Assembly (NCBI GenBank): GCA_020061545.1
Contig: JAGUYA010000041.1
Span: 1 to 17,698, forward strand
Source of the DNA: Candidatus Omnitrophota bacterium
GTDB lineage: Bacteria > Omnitrophota > Gorgyraeia > Gygaellales > Profunditerraquicolaceae
Reading direction: 5' to 3'
DNA length: 17,698 bases
Translations under genes and position numbers: made by a program
Part shown: piece after piece, positions 6,691 through 15,257 of the stretch
Layout: every line of letters starts with the position of its first letter
How positions within the stretch are numbered: the first letter of the stretch is position 1
Notes under the pieces: model-generated
Told to the model about the DNA's origin: nothing
Databases searched by the model: none
Seen by the model: the letters and a program-made list of their open reading frames with translations, nothing else

Positions 6691-8166
6691 ATGGAATTAA
6701 ATGAGATTATTGCGCAAAGAAAGGCTAAATTCGAGTCTTTGCAGGCAAAAGGCGTAAACCTATATGATAACCCGGCCTTTAGTGGGTCTATTCCTATCCG
6801 CCAGGCACTGGATAATTTTCAAGAAGATAAGGAAATTAGCCTTTACGGAAGGATTATGGCCAAGCGTTCGCACGGAAAAGCCATATTCATGGATTTGCGG
6901 GATTCTACAGCCAAAATTCAGCTTTATATTAAAGCAGATATCGTAGGTGATGATAAATTCCAGCTTCTCCAGGATTTAGATATCGCAGATATTATAGACG
7001 TAAAGGGAAGGCTTTTTATGACCCATACCCAGGAGCCGACGGTGAAAGTAGAAGATTTTACAGTTTTGACCAAGGCACTCAGACCTCTTCCTGAGAAATG
7101 GCACGGCTTAAAAGATATAGAGCTACGTTACCGGCAGCGTTATTTAGATTTAATTGCTAACGAAGAGGTAAAAAAGGTATTCTTGATGCGCTCGCGGATG
7201 ATTAAGGCAATAAGGAATTTTCTGGATGATAAAGGTTTCTTAGAGGTTGAGACACCCATGATGCATAATATTCCTGGAGGCGCAACAGGCAGGCCTTTTA
7301 AGACACATCATAATGAATATGATTTAGATTTATACCTAAGGATTGCACCAGAATTATATTTGAAGCGCCTTTTGGTGGGCGGCTTAGATAAGGTTTATGA
7401 GATAAACCGCAGTTTCCGTAACGAAGGCGTATCTACGAAACATAACCCGGAATTTACTATGTTAGAGGTTTACTGCGCCTATGCCAATTATGAAGATATG
7501 ATGAATTTAACTTGTGATTTGATTATTACTTTAGCTAAAGATATACTGGGTGAAACGAAATTTAGTTATCAGGGCAAAAACGTAGATTTAAAACCGCCGT
7601 GGCAGAGGCGTTCCTTTGCAGAAATGGTAAAAGAAAAATTTGATATTGCGCCCGACGATGAAGCAGGAGTTATGTTAAAGAAACTACAGAGTAAGGGTTT
7701 TGCCAAGGGCGTAGCCAGGCTTACCCGTTCGCAGGTGGCCAAGATCATCGAAGAGATACTAGAGCAGGAGATGAACCCCGCTCCTGCGCGCAGGGGCGGG
7801 GTGAATGTGCATCCTGCCTTTGTTACGGATTATTTTACCAATTTATGCCCTCTGGCTAAAACCAAGAAAGATAATCCCTTGATTTCAGAGAGGTTTGAGT
7901 TGTATGTAGGCGGTTTAGAAATAGCCAATGCCTATTCAGAATTAAATAACCCGCAAGAACAGAAGAAACGTTTTCAAGAAGAGATTAAAGAGGGGGAAAA
8001 TACCGAAAAGAAAAGCGTGGATGAAGATTATATCTTGGCATTAGAGCACGGTATGCCGCCTGCAGGCGGTTTAGGTATAGGCATAGATAGGCTAGTGATG
8101 CTCTTTACAGACCAACCATCAATTAGGGATGTAATTTTATTTCCTTTGTTAAGACCGCAAGCATAA
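6691..8166 (+). CDS. lysS: Lysyl-tRNA synthetase, class II
   Basis: A 491-residue cytoplasmic enzyme that charges tRNA-Lys. The N-terminal OB-fold anticodon-binding domain (about 45-150, with GRIMAKRSHGKAIFMDLRD) is followed by the class II catalytic core: motif 1 around VETPMMHNIPGGATGRPF, motif 2 FRNEG (242-246) through HNPEFTMLE, and motif 3 GGLGIGIDR (459-467). The length is usual for bacterial LysS. Residues 362-371 (NPAPARRGGV) come from a 28 bp palindrome inserted between the EE-rich helix and the strand FVTDY, a spot where ordinary LysS proteins have a short connector. The ATG lacks a ribosome site and lies 9 nt after a consensus -10 box. The stop overlaps the lolC start (TAATG). Confidence 0.97.
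   Translation: MELNEIIAQRKAKFESLQAKGVNLYDNPAFSGSIPIRQALDNFQEDKEISLYGRIMAKRSHGKAIFMDLRDSTAKIQLYIKADIVGDDKFQLLQDLDIADIIDVKGRLFMTHTQEPTVKVEDFTVLTKALRPLPEKWHGLKDIELRYRQRYLDLIANEEVKKVFLMRSRMIKAIRNFLDDKGFLEVETPMMHNIPGGATGRPFKTHHNEYDLDLYLRIAPELYLKRLLVGGLDKVYEINRSFRNEGVSTKHNPEFTMLEVYCAYANYEDMMNLTCDLIITLAKDILGETKFSYQGKNVDLKPPWQRRSFAEMVKEKFDIAPDDEAGVMLKKLQSKGFAKGVARLTRSQVAKIIEEILEQEMNPAPARRGGVNVHPAFVTDYFTNLCPLAKTKKDNPLISERFELYVGGLEIANAYSELNNPQEQKKRFQEEIKEGENTEKKSVDEDYILALEHGMPPAGGLGIGIDRLVMLFTDQPSIRDVILFPLLRPQA
7775..7802. repeat. 28 bp loopless GC palindrome inserted in lysS
   Basis: ACCCCGCTCCTGCG (7775-7788) is followed directly by CGCAGGGGCGGGGT (7789-7802), reverse complements except for one T/G wobble. 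The wobble is at the same position as in the palindrome at 1453-1501, and both share the ends ACCCCGCT and GGCGGGGT. It is in frame and adds about 8-10 residues to a connector of LysS. Confidence 0.75.
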
Positions 8167-9356
8167 TGAAGACAGAACTATTTATCAGTTGGCGTTATCT
8201 GATGACCAAAAGAAAGGAAAAATTCATTTCCCTGATTAGCATTATCTCTATTTTAGGAATAGCTATAGGTGTGATGGCTTTGATTGTGGTGATTGGGGTT
8301 ATGACCGGCTTTGATAAAGACCTGCGCGATAAGATTGTAGGTAACTATGCGCATATTACCCTGACGAGTTTTCAAGGTATAGAGGATAAAGAATACAATG
8401 AGATATCCAAAAAGGTCTCTGGCTACCCCCACATCAAGGGTATCAGCCCTTATGTCCAGGGCCAGGTTTTAGTGAAAGAAGGGAAGCGTTTCCTGGCTGT
8501 GGGTTTAAAAGGGATAGAGCCTTCTATGGAATCCTCAGTTACCGAGATAAAGAAATATGTGACCAAAGGTGATATTAATAGCCTGGGTGAGGATTGCGTA
8601 ATTATCGGTAAGGAATTAGCCGCATATTTAGGATTGGGCTTAAATTCTATTATTGTCACCTATTCGCCTTTTGGCAAAGAGCGTAATTTAAAAGTGGTAG
8701 GCATATTTAATTCAGGGATGTATGATTACGATTTAAACCTTATCTTTACTAATCTTAAGACGGCCCAGGGGATATTAGGCTTAAATAATCAGTTCAGTGC
8801 TATAGCCATAAAATTAGATAACCTGTATTTAGCGGATAAGATAAGGGATGAGCTTAGTAATGTTTTAGGTTTTGATTATAATCTGAAGACCTGGATAGAG
8901 GTAAATCAGAATTTCTTTGCTGCCTTAAAATTAGAGAAACTGACTATGTTTATAATTTTGACCTTGATTATCCTGGTTGCCTCTTTTAATATCATCAGCA
9001 CGTTGGTGGTAATGGTGGTAGAGAAAACCAAGGATATCGGGATATTAAAAGCCATAGGCATGGCCTCTGCGAGGATTAGAAATATTTTTACCTATGAAGG
9101 TCTGATTATCGGAATTCTCGGTACTTTTTTAGGCACAGCGGGCGGGATACTGTTGTGCGGTTTATTAAAAAAGTATCAGTTTATAAAATTGCCTCAGGAT
9201 ATATATTATATTGACAGGTTACCTGTATCCATAGAATTCTGGCCGGATATTGCTTTGATTATCCTGGCAGCACTGGTGATTACCTTAATCTCAACTATTT
9301 ATCCTGCAAGCAAGGCGGCAAAATTAAAACCGGTTGAGGCATTAAGGTATGAATAG
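8166..9356 (+). CDS. lolC: Lipoprotein-releasing ABC transporter permease (LolC/LolE family)
   Basis: A 396-residue inner-membrane permease that, with LolD, extracts outer-membrane-destined lipoproteins. It has the family pattern: membrane helix 1 (about 20-45, with ISIISILGIAIGVMALIVVIG), a large periplasmic domain (about 50-255) and three C-terminal helices within the FtsX-like domain (about 258-285, 310-335 and 355-385). The cytoplasmic coupling segment reads EKTKDIGILKAIGM, and the end SKAAKLKPVEALRYE is typical. It overlaps lysS by one base. Only one permease gene is next to lolD, so a homodimer in the style of LolF systems or a second permease gene elsewhere are both possible; LolC versus LolE cannot be decided. 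Confidence 0.9.
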   Translation: MKTELFISWRYLMTKRKEKFISLISIISILGIAIGVMALIVVIGVMTGFDKDLRDKIVGNYAHITLTSFQGIEDKEYNEISKKVSGYPHIKGISPYVQGQVLVKEGKRFLAVGLKGIEPSMESSVTEIKKYVTKGDINSLGEDCVIIGKELAAYLGLGLNSIIVTYSPFGKERNLKVVGIFNSGMYDYDLNLIFTNLKTAQGILGLNNQFSAIAIKLDNLYLADKIRDELSNVLGFDYNLKTWIEVNQNFFAALKLEKLTMFIILTLIILVASFNIISTLVVMVVEKTKDIGILKAIGMASARIRNIFTYEGLIIGILGTFLGTAGGILLCGLLKKYQFIKLPQDIYYIDRLPVSIEFWPDIALIILAALVITLISTIYPASKAAKLKPVEALRYE

Positions 9357-9368
9357 AATAACTTTAAA

Positions 9369-9470
9369 GGTTACCCAAGGTTACAAGAGGTTAATCGAGG
9401 TTACAAGAAGTTGCTTTTTAGTAACCTCCTGTAACATCTTGTAACTTCCTGTAACCTCTTTCAACATCTC
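9369..9470. repeat. 10 bp-period foldback tandem repeat, lolC/lolD junction
   Basis: GGTTA recurs at 9369, 9379, 9389 and 9399, with a degenerate fifth unit at 9409. After the spacer TTTTTA, GTAAC recurs at 9421, 9431, 9441 and 9451, with a degenerate fifth unit at 9461. The consensus word is roughly GAGGTTACAA on the left and its reverse complement on the right, so the whole is a hairpin of about 40 imperfect pairs. Aligning the halves by eye gives about 29 of 38 matching positions. It fills the gap between the two genes and ends 1 nt before the lolD ATG, which has no ribosome site of its own. Confidence 0.85.
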
Positions 9471-9471
9471 A

Positions 9472-10149
9472 ATGATATTAGAGGCTAAAAACATACACAA
9501 GGTTTATCATAACGGAAACAAGGAATTAAAAGTATTAAAAGGTATAGATTTAAGTATCGATAAGGGTAAGTTTGTAGCGATAGTCGGTCCATCTGGCGCA
9601 GGTAAATCCACATTGTTACATATCCTGGGTGGTTTAGATATGCCGACGAGGGGCGAGGTTATTTTTGAACAGAGAGATATCTATCACCTAAGCGATGTCG
9701 AACTTTCTAAAGTGAGAAACGAAAGGATAGGTTTTGTGTTCCAGTTTTACCACCTGTTATCTGAATTTACGGTTTTAGAGAATGTACTTATGCCGGCATT
9801 GATTAGTTGTCAGTTGTCAGTTGTCAGTTGTCAGTTGAAAGAAGAAGCATTAAGACTTTTGAATGAGGTGGGATTAAGCCAAAGAATTAGACATTTTCCG
9901 AGTCAGCTTTCCGGAGGAGAACAGCAGAGAGTGGCGATTGCGCGCGCATTAATAAATAGACCAAGCTTACTTTTGTGCGATGAACCTACGGGTAACCTTG
10001 ATTCCCAGGCAGGAGAGGAGATCATCTCATCGATTAAGAAAATAAACCGGGAAAACGAGATGACGGTGATTTTAGTCACGCATAATTTGGAATTAGCAAA
10101 AGTAGCCGAAAGTGTATACCATTTAAGAGACGGAATTTTGATGAATTGA
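9472..10149 (+). CDS. lolD: Lipoprotein-releasing ABC transporter ATPase
   Basis: A 225-residue ATP-binding subunit that powers LolC-type permeases on the cytoplasmic face. The Walker A motif is GPSGAGKS (39-46), the LolD-type Q-loop region reads FVFQFYHLLSEFTVLENV, the signature is LSGGEQQR, Walker B is LLLCDEP followed by TGNLD, and the switch histidine is in VTHN. Length and sequence fit LolD closely. Residues 112-122 (SCQLSVVSCQL) are encoded by a 7 bp tandem repeat lying between the Q-loop helix and KEEALRLL, where other LolD proteins have a short variable loop. There is no Shine-Dalgarno sequence; the ATG follows directly after a foldback repeat. Confidence 0.94.
   Translation: MILEAKNIHKVYHNGNKELKVLKGIDLSIDKGKFVAIVGPSGAGKSTLLHILGGLDMPTRGEVIFEQRDIYHLSDVELSKVRNERIGFVFQFYHLLSEFTVLENVLMPALISCQLSVVSCQLKEEALRLLNEVGLSQRIRHFPSQLSGGEQQRVAIARALINRPSLLLCDEPTGNLDSQAGEEIISSIKKINRENEMTVILVTHNLELAKVAESVYHLRDGILMN
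9805..9837 (+). repeat. 7 bp tandem repeat within lolD
   Basis: The heptamer AGTTGTC occurs four times in perfect tandem (9805-9832), followed by a partial AGTTG (9833-9837). The tract is exactly 33 nt, begins at a codon boundary and encodes 11 residues with a 7-residue internal period. A change of one unit would shift the frame, while a change of three units would keep it. Perfect copies suggest recent expansion. Heptameric tandem repeats (STRR) are known from cyanobacteria; no relation is claimed. Confidence 0.9.
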
Positions 10150-10277
10150 GGATATTGGGTGATTTGGGTATCAGGTTTTGGAAATTAGGATATTGGGTGA
10201 TTTGGTAAAATAGAAATATTCCCAATACCCGGATCCCCTAATATCCAAATCCTAATATCCCAATAACCAAATCACCT
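10149..10277. repeat. ~8 bp-word foldback repeat, lolD/ilvE junction
   Basis: The word AGGATATTGGGTGATTTGG occurs at 10149-10167 and again at 10187-10205, joined by related GG-delimited words. The second half (10218-10277) uses complementary words, such as CCTAATATCC, CCAATACCC, CCAATAACC and CCAAATCACC, spaced by about 8 bp. The two halves can fold into a long imperfect hairpin. It starts on the last base of the lolD stop codon and ends 18 nt before the GGAGG of ilvE. A TATAAT at 10287-10292 follows but lacks a good -35 box. Confidence 0.8.
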
Positions 10278-10305
10278 TAATAATTTTATAATAACGGAGG
10301 TGTTG

Positions 10306-11175
10306 ATGAAAGTATATATTAACGGGAAATTTTACGAGAAAAACGATGCCAAGATTTCTGTGTTTGACCACGGTCTTTTATACGGTGATGGCGTGTTTGA
10401 AGGAATACGTTCTTATAACCGTTTGGTTTTTAAGTTAAAAGAGCATATTGACAGACTCTTTGAATCTGCACACACCATAATGTTAGAGATCCCGCAAAGT
10501 AAACAGGAGCTCATTAAGGCAGTGCTGTTAACTTTAAAAGAGAATAATCTCAAAGATGCCTATATCCGTCTTATAGTCACCAGGGGCGAGGGAGATTTAG
10601 GGCTTGACCCGCGTAAATGTAAAGGCAAGGCTACGGTGATAACTATTGCTGACAAAGTAGTTTTGTATCCGGAGAAATTCTATAAAGAGGGACTCCAGAT
10701 CATTACAGTGCCTACGATAAGAAATCTTCCGGAGGCGCTTAACCCCCAGATAAAGTCTCTCAATTATTTGAATAACATCCTGGCTAAAATTGAGGCAGTA
10801 AATGTTGGAGTTGATGAGGCAATTATGTTAGATTTCTTGGGTTACGTTGCCGAATGCACGGGCGATAATATTTTTATTGTTAAACAGAACCATCTCTATA
10901 CACCGCCGCAATGTATGGGTACTCTAAGAGGAATTACGCGCGATACAGTTTTGGAGATTGCCCGGAAAAGCAAAATCCCGGTGCATGAGCATGTGCTTAC
11001 GCGGCATGAGGTGTATATTTCTGATGAATGTTTTTTAACCGGCACTGCTGCCGAAATTATACCAGTGGTAAAAGTGGATGGCCGGATGATTGGAAGTGGC
11101 AAGCCAGGTAAACTTACCTTGAGTTTAATGAAGAAGTTTAAAGAGCTGACGAAGAAAGAAGGAGTAAAGTATTAA
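10306..11175 (+). CDS. ilvE: Branched-chain amino acid aminotransferase (class IV PLP)
   Basis: A 289-residue cytoplasmic aminotransferase that interconverts Leu, Ile and Val with their 2-keto acids using glutamate and 2-oxoglutarate. Fold-type IV marks are DHGLLYGDGVFEGIR near residues 22-36, an Arg-containing RLIVTRGEGDLGLDP region, the PLP lysine K150 in IKSLNYLNNILAK, and the C-terminal ECFLTGTAAEIIPV. Length fits IlvE; D-amino-acid aminotransferase is a less likely reading. ATG 10306, 5 nt after GGAGG, is chosen over the GTG at 10300, which lies within the ribosome site. It is preceded and followed by foldback repeats, and its position between lolD and mcsA looks like simple operon packing rather than pathway clustering. 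Confidence 0.92.
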   Translation: MKVYINGKFYEKNDAKISVFDHGLLYGDGVFEGIRSYNRLVFKLKEHIDRLFESAHTIMLEIPQSKQELIKAVLLTLKENNLKDAYIRLIVTRGEGDLGLDPRKCKGKATVITIADKVVLYPEKFYKEGLQIITVPTIRNLPEALNPQIKSLNYLNNILAKIEAVNVGVDEAIMLDFLGYVAECTGDNIFIVKQNHLYTPPQCMGTLRGITRDTVLEIARKSKIPVHEHVLTRHEVYISDECFLTGTAAEIIPVVKVDGRMIGSGKPGKLTLSLMKKFKELTKKEGVKY

Positions 11176-11236
11176 GATTAAGGTTAAGATTAAGGTTTAG
11201 GTTTTTCACTTAACCTCAGTCTTAATCTCAATCTTA
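11174..11236. repeat. 6 bp-period foldback tandem repeat, ilvE/mcsA junction
   Basis: Starting within the ilvE stop codon, the left half is AAGATT, AAGGTT, AAGATT, AAGGTT, TAGGTT (11174-11203). After a short T-rich turn, the right half reads AACCTC, AGTCTT, AATCTC, AATCTT (11212-11235). Both halves keep a strict 6 bp period and are near reverse complements of each other. The hairpin ends 20 nt before the mcsA ATG and leaves the ACGGAGG ribosome site free. Confidence 0.85.
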
Positions 11237-11255
11237 TGTTATATACGGAGGAGTT

Positions 11256-11774
11256 ATGCTTTGTGATATTTGCGGTAAGAATCCCGCTACTGTGCATTTA
11301 ACCGAGATTATTGACGACCAGATGAGCGAACTGCACCTTTGTGAAGAATGTGCGCATCAGAAAAGTTTACAGATGGAACAGCAGTTTGGATTGAGCGATC
11401 TTTTAGCCGGCCTGGTCGAGTTTGAGAAACCCGTGAAAGATACAGAACCCGTAGGTGTAAAATGCTCAAGTTGCGGGCTTAGTTACGCAGATTTTAAGAA
11501 GATAGGGAGGTTGGGTTGCGGCGAATGTTATAATGCCTTCAGAAAATATCTGGGAGTATTATTAAAGAAGATCCACGGTTCCAACCAGCATGTAGGCAAG
11601 TCGCCACTTAAGGTGACTAAGGTCTTAAAGAAAAAGATAGATTTACAGGAATTACGTCGCCGGCTCCAGCAGGCAATTGAGATGGAGGCGTTTGAAGAGG
11701 CAGCTAAGATTCGTGACCAGCTCAGAGAACTGGAGAAAAAATCAGCGCAGGGCGATAATGAGGCAAAGGAGTAA
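11256..11774 (+). CDS. mcsA: McsA, zinc-finger and UVR-domain activator of protein arginine kinase
   Basis: A 172-residue cytoplasmic protein. Four CxxC pairs form two zinc-binding units: C3/C6 with C29/C32, and C70/C73 with C88/C91. A UVR motif lies at about 130-160 (LRRRLQQAIEMEAFEEAAKIRDQL). This is the exact McsA layout, in which the zinc fingers and UVR segment stimulate the McsB kinase and help load ClpC. The gene has GGAGG 5 nt ahead of ATG 11256 and is followed after one base by mcsB, then by clpC, the order known from Firmicutes. CtsR, the usual first gene there, is missing, and no CtsR operator-like GGTCAAA direct repeat was seen. Confidence 0.94.
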   Translation: MLCDICGKNPATVHLTEIIDDQMSELHLCEECAHQKSLQMEQQFGLSDLLAGLVEFEKPVKDTEPVGVKCSSCGLSYADFKKIGRLGCGECYNAFRKYLGVLLKKIHGSNQHVGKSPLKVTKVLKKKIDLQELRRRLQQAIEMEAFEEAAKIRDQLRELEKKSAQGDNEAKE

Positions 11775-11775
11775 A

Positions 11776-12825
11776 ATGGAACTAAATGACCTTTTAAATC
11801 ACACTAGTGAGTGGTTGAAAGATACAGGTCCGCATGCAGATATTGTGCTCTCCAGCCGCATACGCTTAGCCAGGAATTTAGATAAAGTTCCTTTTCCGCA
11901 CTGGGCGAATAAGAAACAAAGTGAGCAGGCCTTAAAGACAATTAATGAGGCTTTGGTGAATGTGGAGTTTCTCAAAAAGGCACTGTTCCTTAAATTAGCG
12001 GATTTAGACAGCATAGATAAACAATTCTTAGTGGAAAGACACCTGATGTCTCTTGAGCATGCGCAGAGGACAGATCATAAAGCAGTAGTCATCGATGAAG
12101 AAGAGAGAGTGGCGATAATGGTTAACGAGGAAGACCATATCCGCATGCAATACATGCAGTCGGGATTTAATCTCTTTGATGCCTGGAACAACATTAACAA
12201 GATAGACGACAGCCTGGCTAATGAATTACATTTTGCCTTCTTGTCAGACTGGGGCTATCTGACTGCCTGTCCTACCAATGCTGGCACAGGTATGCGCGGT
12301 TCAGTGATGTTACATCTACCGGCACTGGTCATGTCCGGTCAGATTAACCGCGTGTTAGCTGCTCTTGCCAAATTGAGTTTTACCACGCGCGGTCTATACG
12401 GCGAAGGCACACAGGCCACAGGTAATTTCTTTCAGGTCTCCAATCAAGTATCTTTAGGACATGGTGAAGGCGAAATTATTGAAAATATTAATGGTATTAT
12501 TAATCAGATCATTACACAAGAAAATCAGGCCAGAGAAACCATGCTGGCGCGAAATAAAGCGGCTTTAGAAGATAAAATTAATCGCAGTCTGGGTATCCTT
12601 AAGAGCGCGCACATTATCACCAGTCAGGAAACTATAGAGCTCTTATCTATGGTAAGATTAGGTTGCGACCTGGGGATGATTAAAGAGCTCAACCGACGCA
12701 CGATAAATGAATTATTTATTATTACCCAGCCTGCGCATCTACAGAAAATAGAGAATAAAAAGCTTTCTGCTCAAGAAAGGGATGTGAAAAGGGCAGAGTT
12801 AATTAGAAATAAACTGATGATGTAG
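11776..12825 (+). CDS. mcsB: Protein arginine kinase McsB
   Basis: A 349-residue ATP:guanido phosphotransferase-fold kinase that phosphorylates arginine in proteins, marking them for ClpC-ClpP. Visible motifs are [10 protein letters not shown] (25-34), the catalytic NEEDH loop (117-121) followed by IRMQ, the nucleotide/active-site CPTN (C165) with GTGMRGSV, and the C-terminal RDVKRA (335-340) that matches the RDxxRA phosphoarginine-sensing motif of Firmicute McsB. An in-frame upstream extension overlapping mcsA is rejected because MELNDLLNH gives the family's normal start and has AAAGGAG 4 nt upstream. Retention of both catalytic and allosteric motifs argues for an active kinase. Confidence 0.95.
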   Translation: MELNDLLNHTSEWLKDTGPHADIVLSSRIRLARNLDKVPFPHWANKKQSEQALKTINEALVNVEFLKKALFLKLADLDSIDKQFLVERHLMSLEHAQRTDHKAVVIDEEERVAIMVNEEDHIRMQYMQSGFNLFDAWNNINKIDDSLANELHFAFLSDWGYLTACPTNAGTGMRGSVMLHLPALVMSGQINRVLAALAKLSFTTRGLYGEGTQATGNFFQVSNQVSLGHGEGEIIENINGIINQIITQENQARETMLARNKAALEDKINRSLGILKSAHIITSQETIELLSMVRLGCDLGMIKELNRRTINELFIITQPAHLQKIENKKLSAQERDVKRAELIRNKLMM

Positions 12826-12845
12826 CAATATATAATGGAGGGGCA

Positions 12846-15257
12846 ATGTTTAATCGATTTACAGAGAGAGCCAGAAAAGTAATTATCTTGGCCAAGGAAG
12901 AGGCCAGGCGTTTTAATCACGATTATATCGGAACAGAGCATATACTTCTGGGTTTGGTCCGTGAAGGCGAAGGTGTAGCAGCAGCTGTATTGCAGAAGTT
13001 GGGCGTTTCTTTAGAAAAGATACGCCTGGAGATTGAGAAGTTAGTGCAGCCTGGACCCACAACACAAATTATCGGAGATATACCTTTTACCCCCCGCGCA
13101 AAGAAGGCCTTAGAATTAGCTGCAGAAGAAGCGCGGTCATTAGGGCACAATTATATCGGCACAGAACATCTTCTATTAGGGCTTATACGCGAAGGCGAAG
13201 GTATGGCCTCTCAGGTATTATTAAATATGGGATTAGATTTAAATACATTGAGAAACGAAGTTATGGAACTCTTGGGTTCGGCATTGCCTAGCTTTGGTCA
13301 AGCGCAACCCAAGACAAAGACTCCGGCATTGGATGCCTTTGGTAGAAACCTGGCTGAATTAGCTAGAGACAATAAACTTGACCCCGTAATTGGCCGGCAC
13401 AATGAAATTGAACGGGTTATTCAGATATTAAGCAGGCGCACCAAGAATAACCCGGTTTTATTAGGCGAGGCCGGAGTGGGAAAGACGGCCATTGTAGAAG
13501 GTCTGGCCCAGGCCATTGTGGCGGGAAATGTTCCTGAGATATTACGCAATAAACGTATCATTGTTTTAGATTTGGCTCTTATGGTTGCGGGAACAAAATA
13601 CCGCGGTCAATTTGAGGAAAGAATCAAGGCAGTGATGGAAGAAATAAAACGCTCTCAGGATGTCATTATTTTTATTGATGAATTACACACGCTCGTGGGC
13701 GCGGGTGCAGCAGAAGGCGCAATCGATGCCTCGAATATTTTAAAACCCGCACTTTCCCGCGGCGAGATGCAGTGTATCGGCGCGACCACTATGGATGAAT
13801 ACCGAAAATATATTGAAAAGGATGCGGCATTAGAAAGAAGATTCCAGACCATTATGGTTGAGCCGCCCTCTGTGGAACAGACAATCGAGATATTAAAAGG
13901 CCTGCGGGATAAATATGAGGCACACCATCGGGTGACCTTTAAAGATGAGGCATTAGAGGCAGCAGCAAAATTATCTGACCGTTATATATCAGGCAGGTTC
14001 TTGCCGGATAAGGCAGTGGATATAATTGATGAGGCAGGTGCGCGCGCCAGATTAAATGTTTTAGTGGTGCCGCCTGAGATCAAGAAACTGGAAGAAAAAG
14101 TAGAGACAATAAGAAAGGAAAAAGAGGCCTTTATCAAGAGTCAGGATTTTGAAAAAGCAGCCTCATTCAGAGACCAGGAGAGGCAGGCGCGCCAGGAGTT
14201 AGAACAATTGAACCGCGAGTGGTCGCAGGCCAAAGATAAAATGCGGCCCGAAGTAGGCGAGGAAGAGATTGCTAAGATTGTTTCTCAATGGACAGGTATC
14301 CCCATATTCAGGTTAGAAGAAAAAGAGGGCGAGAAATTATTAAAGATAGAGGAAGAACTGCATAAACGCGTAGTGGGCCAGGATGAGGCGATAGGTGCGA
14401 TTGCTCATGCGGTTCGGCGTTCGCGGGCAGGTATCAAGGACCCGAAAAGGCCCATTGGTTCATTTGTATTTTTAGGTCCCACAGGCGTGGGTAAGACCCT
14501 TTTAGCCCGCGCTTTAGCAGAATTTATGTTTGGCGACGAAGATGCGCTTTTACAATTAGATATGTCAGAATATATGGAAAAATTTAATGTCTCCCGTCTC
14601 ATCGGCGCTCCGCCTGGATATGTGGGTTACGAAGAGGGCGGGCAACTTACTGAGAAAGTCAGGCGCAGGCCTTATGCAGTAATATTATTGGATGAAATTG
14701 AAAAGGCGCATCCGGATGTATTTAATCTCCTTCTTCAGGTATTTGAAGACGGCCGGCTCACGGATAGTTTTGGCAGGAAAGTGGATTTTAAGAACACGGT
14801 GATCATTATGACTTCTAATATAGGCGCGGATTTAATTCGTAAAACCAGTTCTTTAGGTTTTAAAGCTCAGAAAGATAAGATAACTTATCAGGAAATGAAA
14901 GAAAAATTACTGGAGGAAGTAAAGCGCACTTTTAAACCGGAGTTCTTAAACCGCATAGATGACACTATTGTTTTTCAGCCGCTGGTAAAAGAGGATTTAC
15001 AGCGTATTATTGATATCGAAATAGGTTTTGTGGCTGAGAGGCTCAAGGACCACAATATCACTTTGGATGTGACACCTGAGGCAAAGGAATTCCTCATTGA
15101 GAAAGGCTTTGACCCTATATTTGGCGCCAGGCCCTTAAAAAGAACAATACAAAGGTTCCTGGAAGACCCTTTAGCCTCGGAAATAATCTCCCAGAGGTTT
15201 CAAGAAGGTTCGACGGTGAAAGTATTACGCCATAATCAAGAGCTGGTTTTTGAATAA
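12846..15257 (+). CDS. clpC: ClpC-type AAA+ unfoldase
   Basis: An 803-residue double-ring ATPase that unfolds substrates for ClpP. Residues 1-145 hold two Clp N repeats, each with GTEH; E31 and E107 correspond to the phosphoarginine-binding glutamates of B. subtilis ClpC (E32, E106). AAA1 has GEAGVGKT (207-214); the middle domain includes a UVR-like helix ([15 protein letters not shown], around 440); AAA2 has GPTGVGKT (544-551). Length fits ClpC rather than ClpB, whose middle domain is longer. GGAGGGG precedes ATG 12846, 20 nt after mcsB. The N-domain glutamates, McsB and McsA together support a complete arginine-phosphate degradation route. The stop overlaps the next start (TAATG). Confidence 0.96.
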   Translation: MFNRFTERARKVIILAKEEARRFNHDYIGTEHILLGLVREGEGVAAAVLQKLGVSLEKIRLEIEKLVQPGPTTQIIGDIPFTPRAKKALELAAEEARSLGHNYIGTEHLLLGLIREGEGMASQVLLNMGLDLNTLRNEVMELLGSALPSFGQAQPKTKTPALDAFGRNLAELARDNKLDPVIGRHNEIERVIQILSRRTKNNPVLLGEAGVGKTAIVEGLAQAIVAGNVPEILRNKRIIVLDLALMVAGTKYRGQFEERIKAVMEEIKRSQDVIIFIDELHTLVGAGAAEGAIDASNILKPALSRGEMQCIGATTMDEYRKYIEKDAALERRFQTIMVEPPSVEQTIEILKGLRDKYEAHHRVTFKDEALEAAAKLSDRYISGRFLPDKAVDIIDEAGARARLNVLVVPPEIKKLEEKVETIRKEKEAFIKSQDFEKAASFRDQERQARQELEQLNREWSQAKDKMRPEVGEEEIAKIVSQWTGIPIFRLEEKEGEKLLKIEEELHKRVVGQDEAIGAIAHAVRRSRAGIKDPKRPIGSFVFLGPTGVGKTLLARALAEFMFGDEDALLQLDMSEYMEKFNVSRLIGAPPGYVGYEEGGQLTEKVRRRPYAVILLDEIEKAHPDVFNLLLQVFEDGRLTDSFGRKVDFKNTVIIMTSNIGADLIRKTSSLGFKAQKDKITYQEMKEKLLEEVKRTFKPEFLNRIDDTIVFQPLVKEDLQRIIDIEIGFVAERLKDHNITLDVTPEAKEFLIEKGFDPIFGARPLKRTIQRFLEDPLASEIISQRFQEGSTVKVLRHNQELVFE

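Noticed and set aside
9369..9470. CRISPR array at the lolC/lolD junction
   Set aside because: The unit is only 10 bp without distinct spacers, and the second half is the reverse complement of the first.
10287..10292. TATAAT upstream of ilvE as an internal promoter
   Set aside because: No -35-like hexamer occurs 16-18 nt upstream, and the region is AT-rich; only a possible weak promoter.
11174..11236. CtsR operator or riboswitch before mcsA
   Set aside because: The sequence is a 6 bp repeat and its complement; no GGTCAAA direct repeat or known riboswitch core is visible.
11677..11775. N-terminal extension of McsB by 33 residues
   Set aside because: It would overlap the conserved UVR end of McsA, has no family counterpart, and a ribosome site precedes the ATG at 11776.
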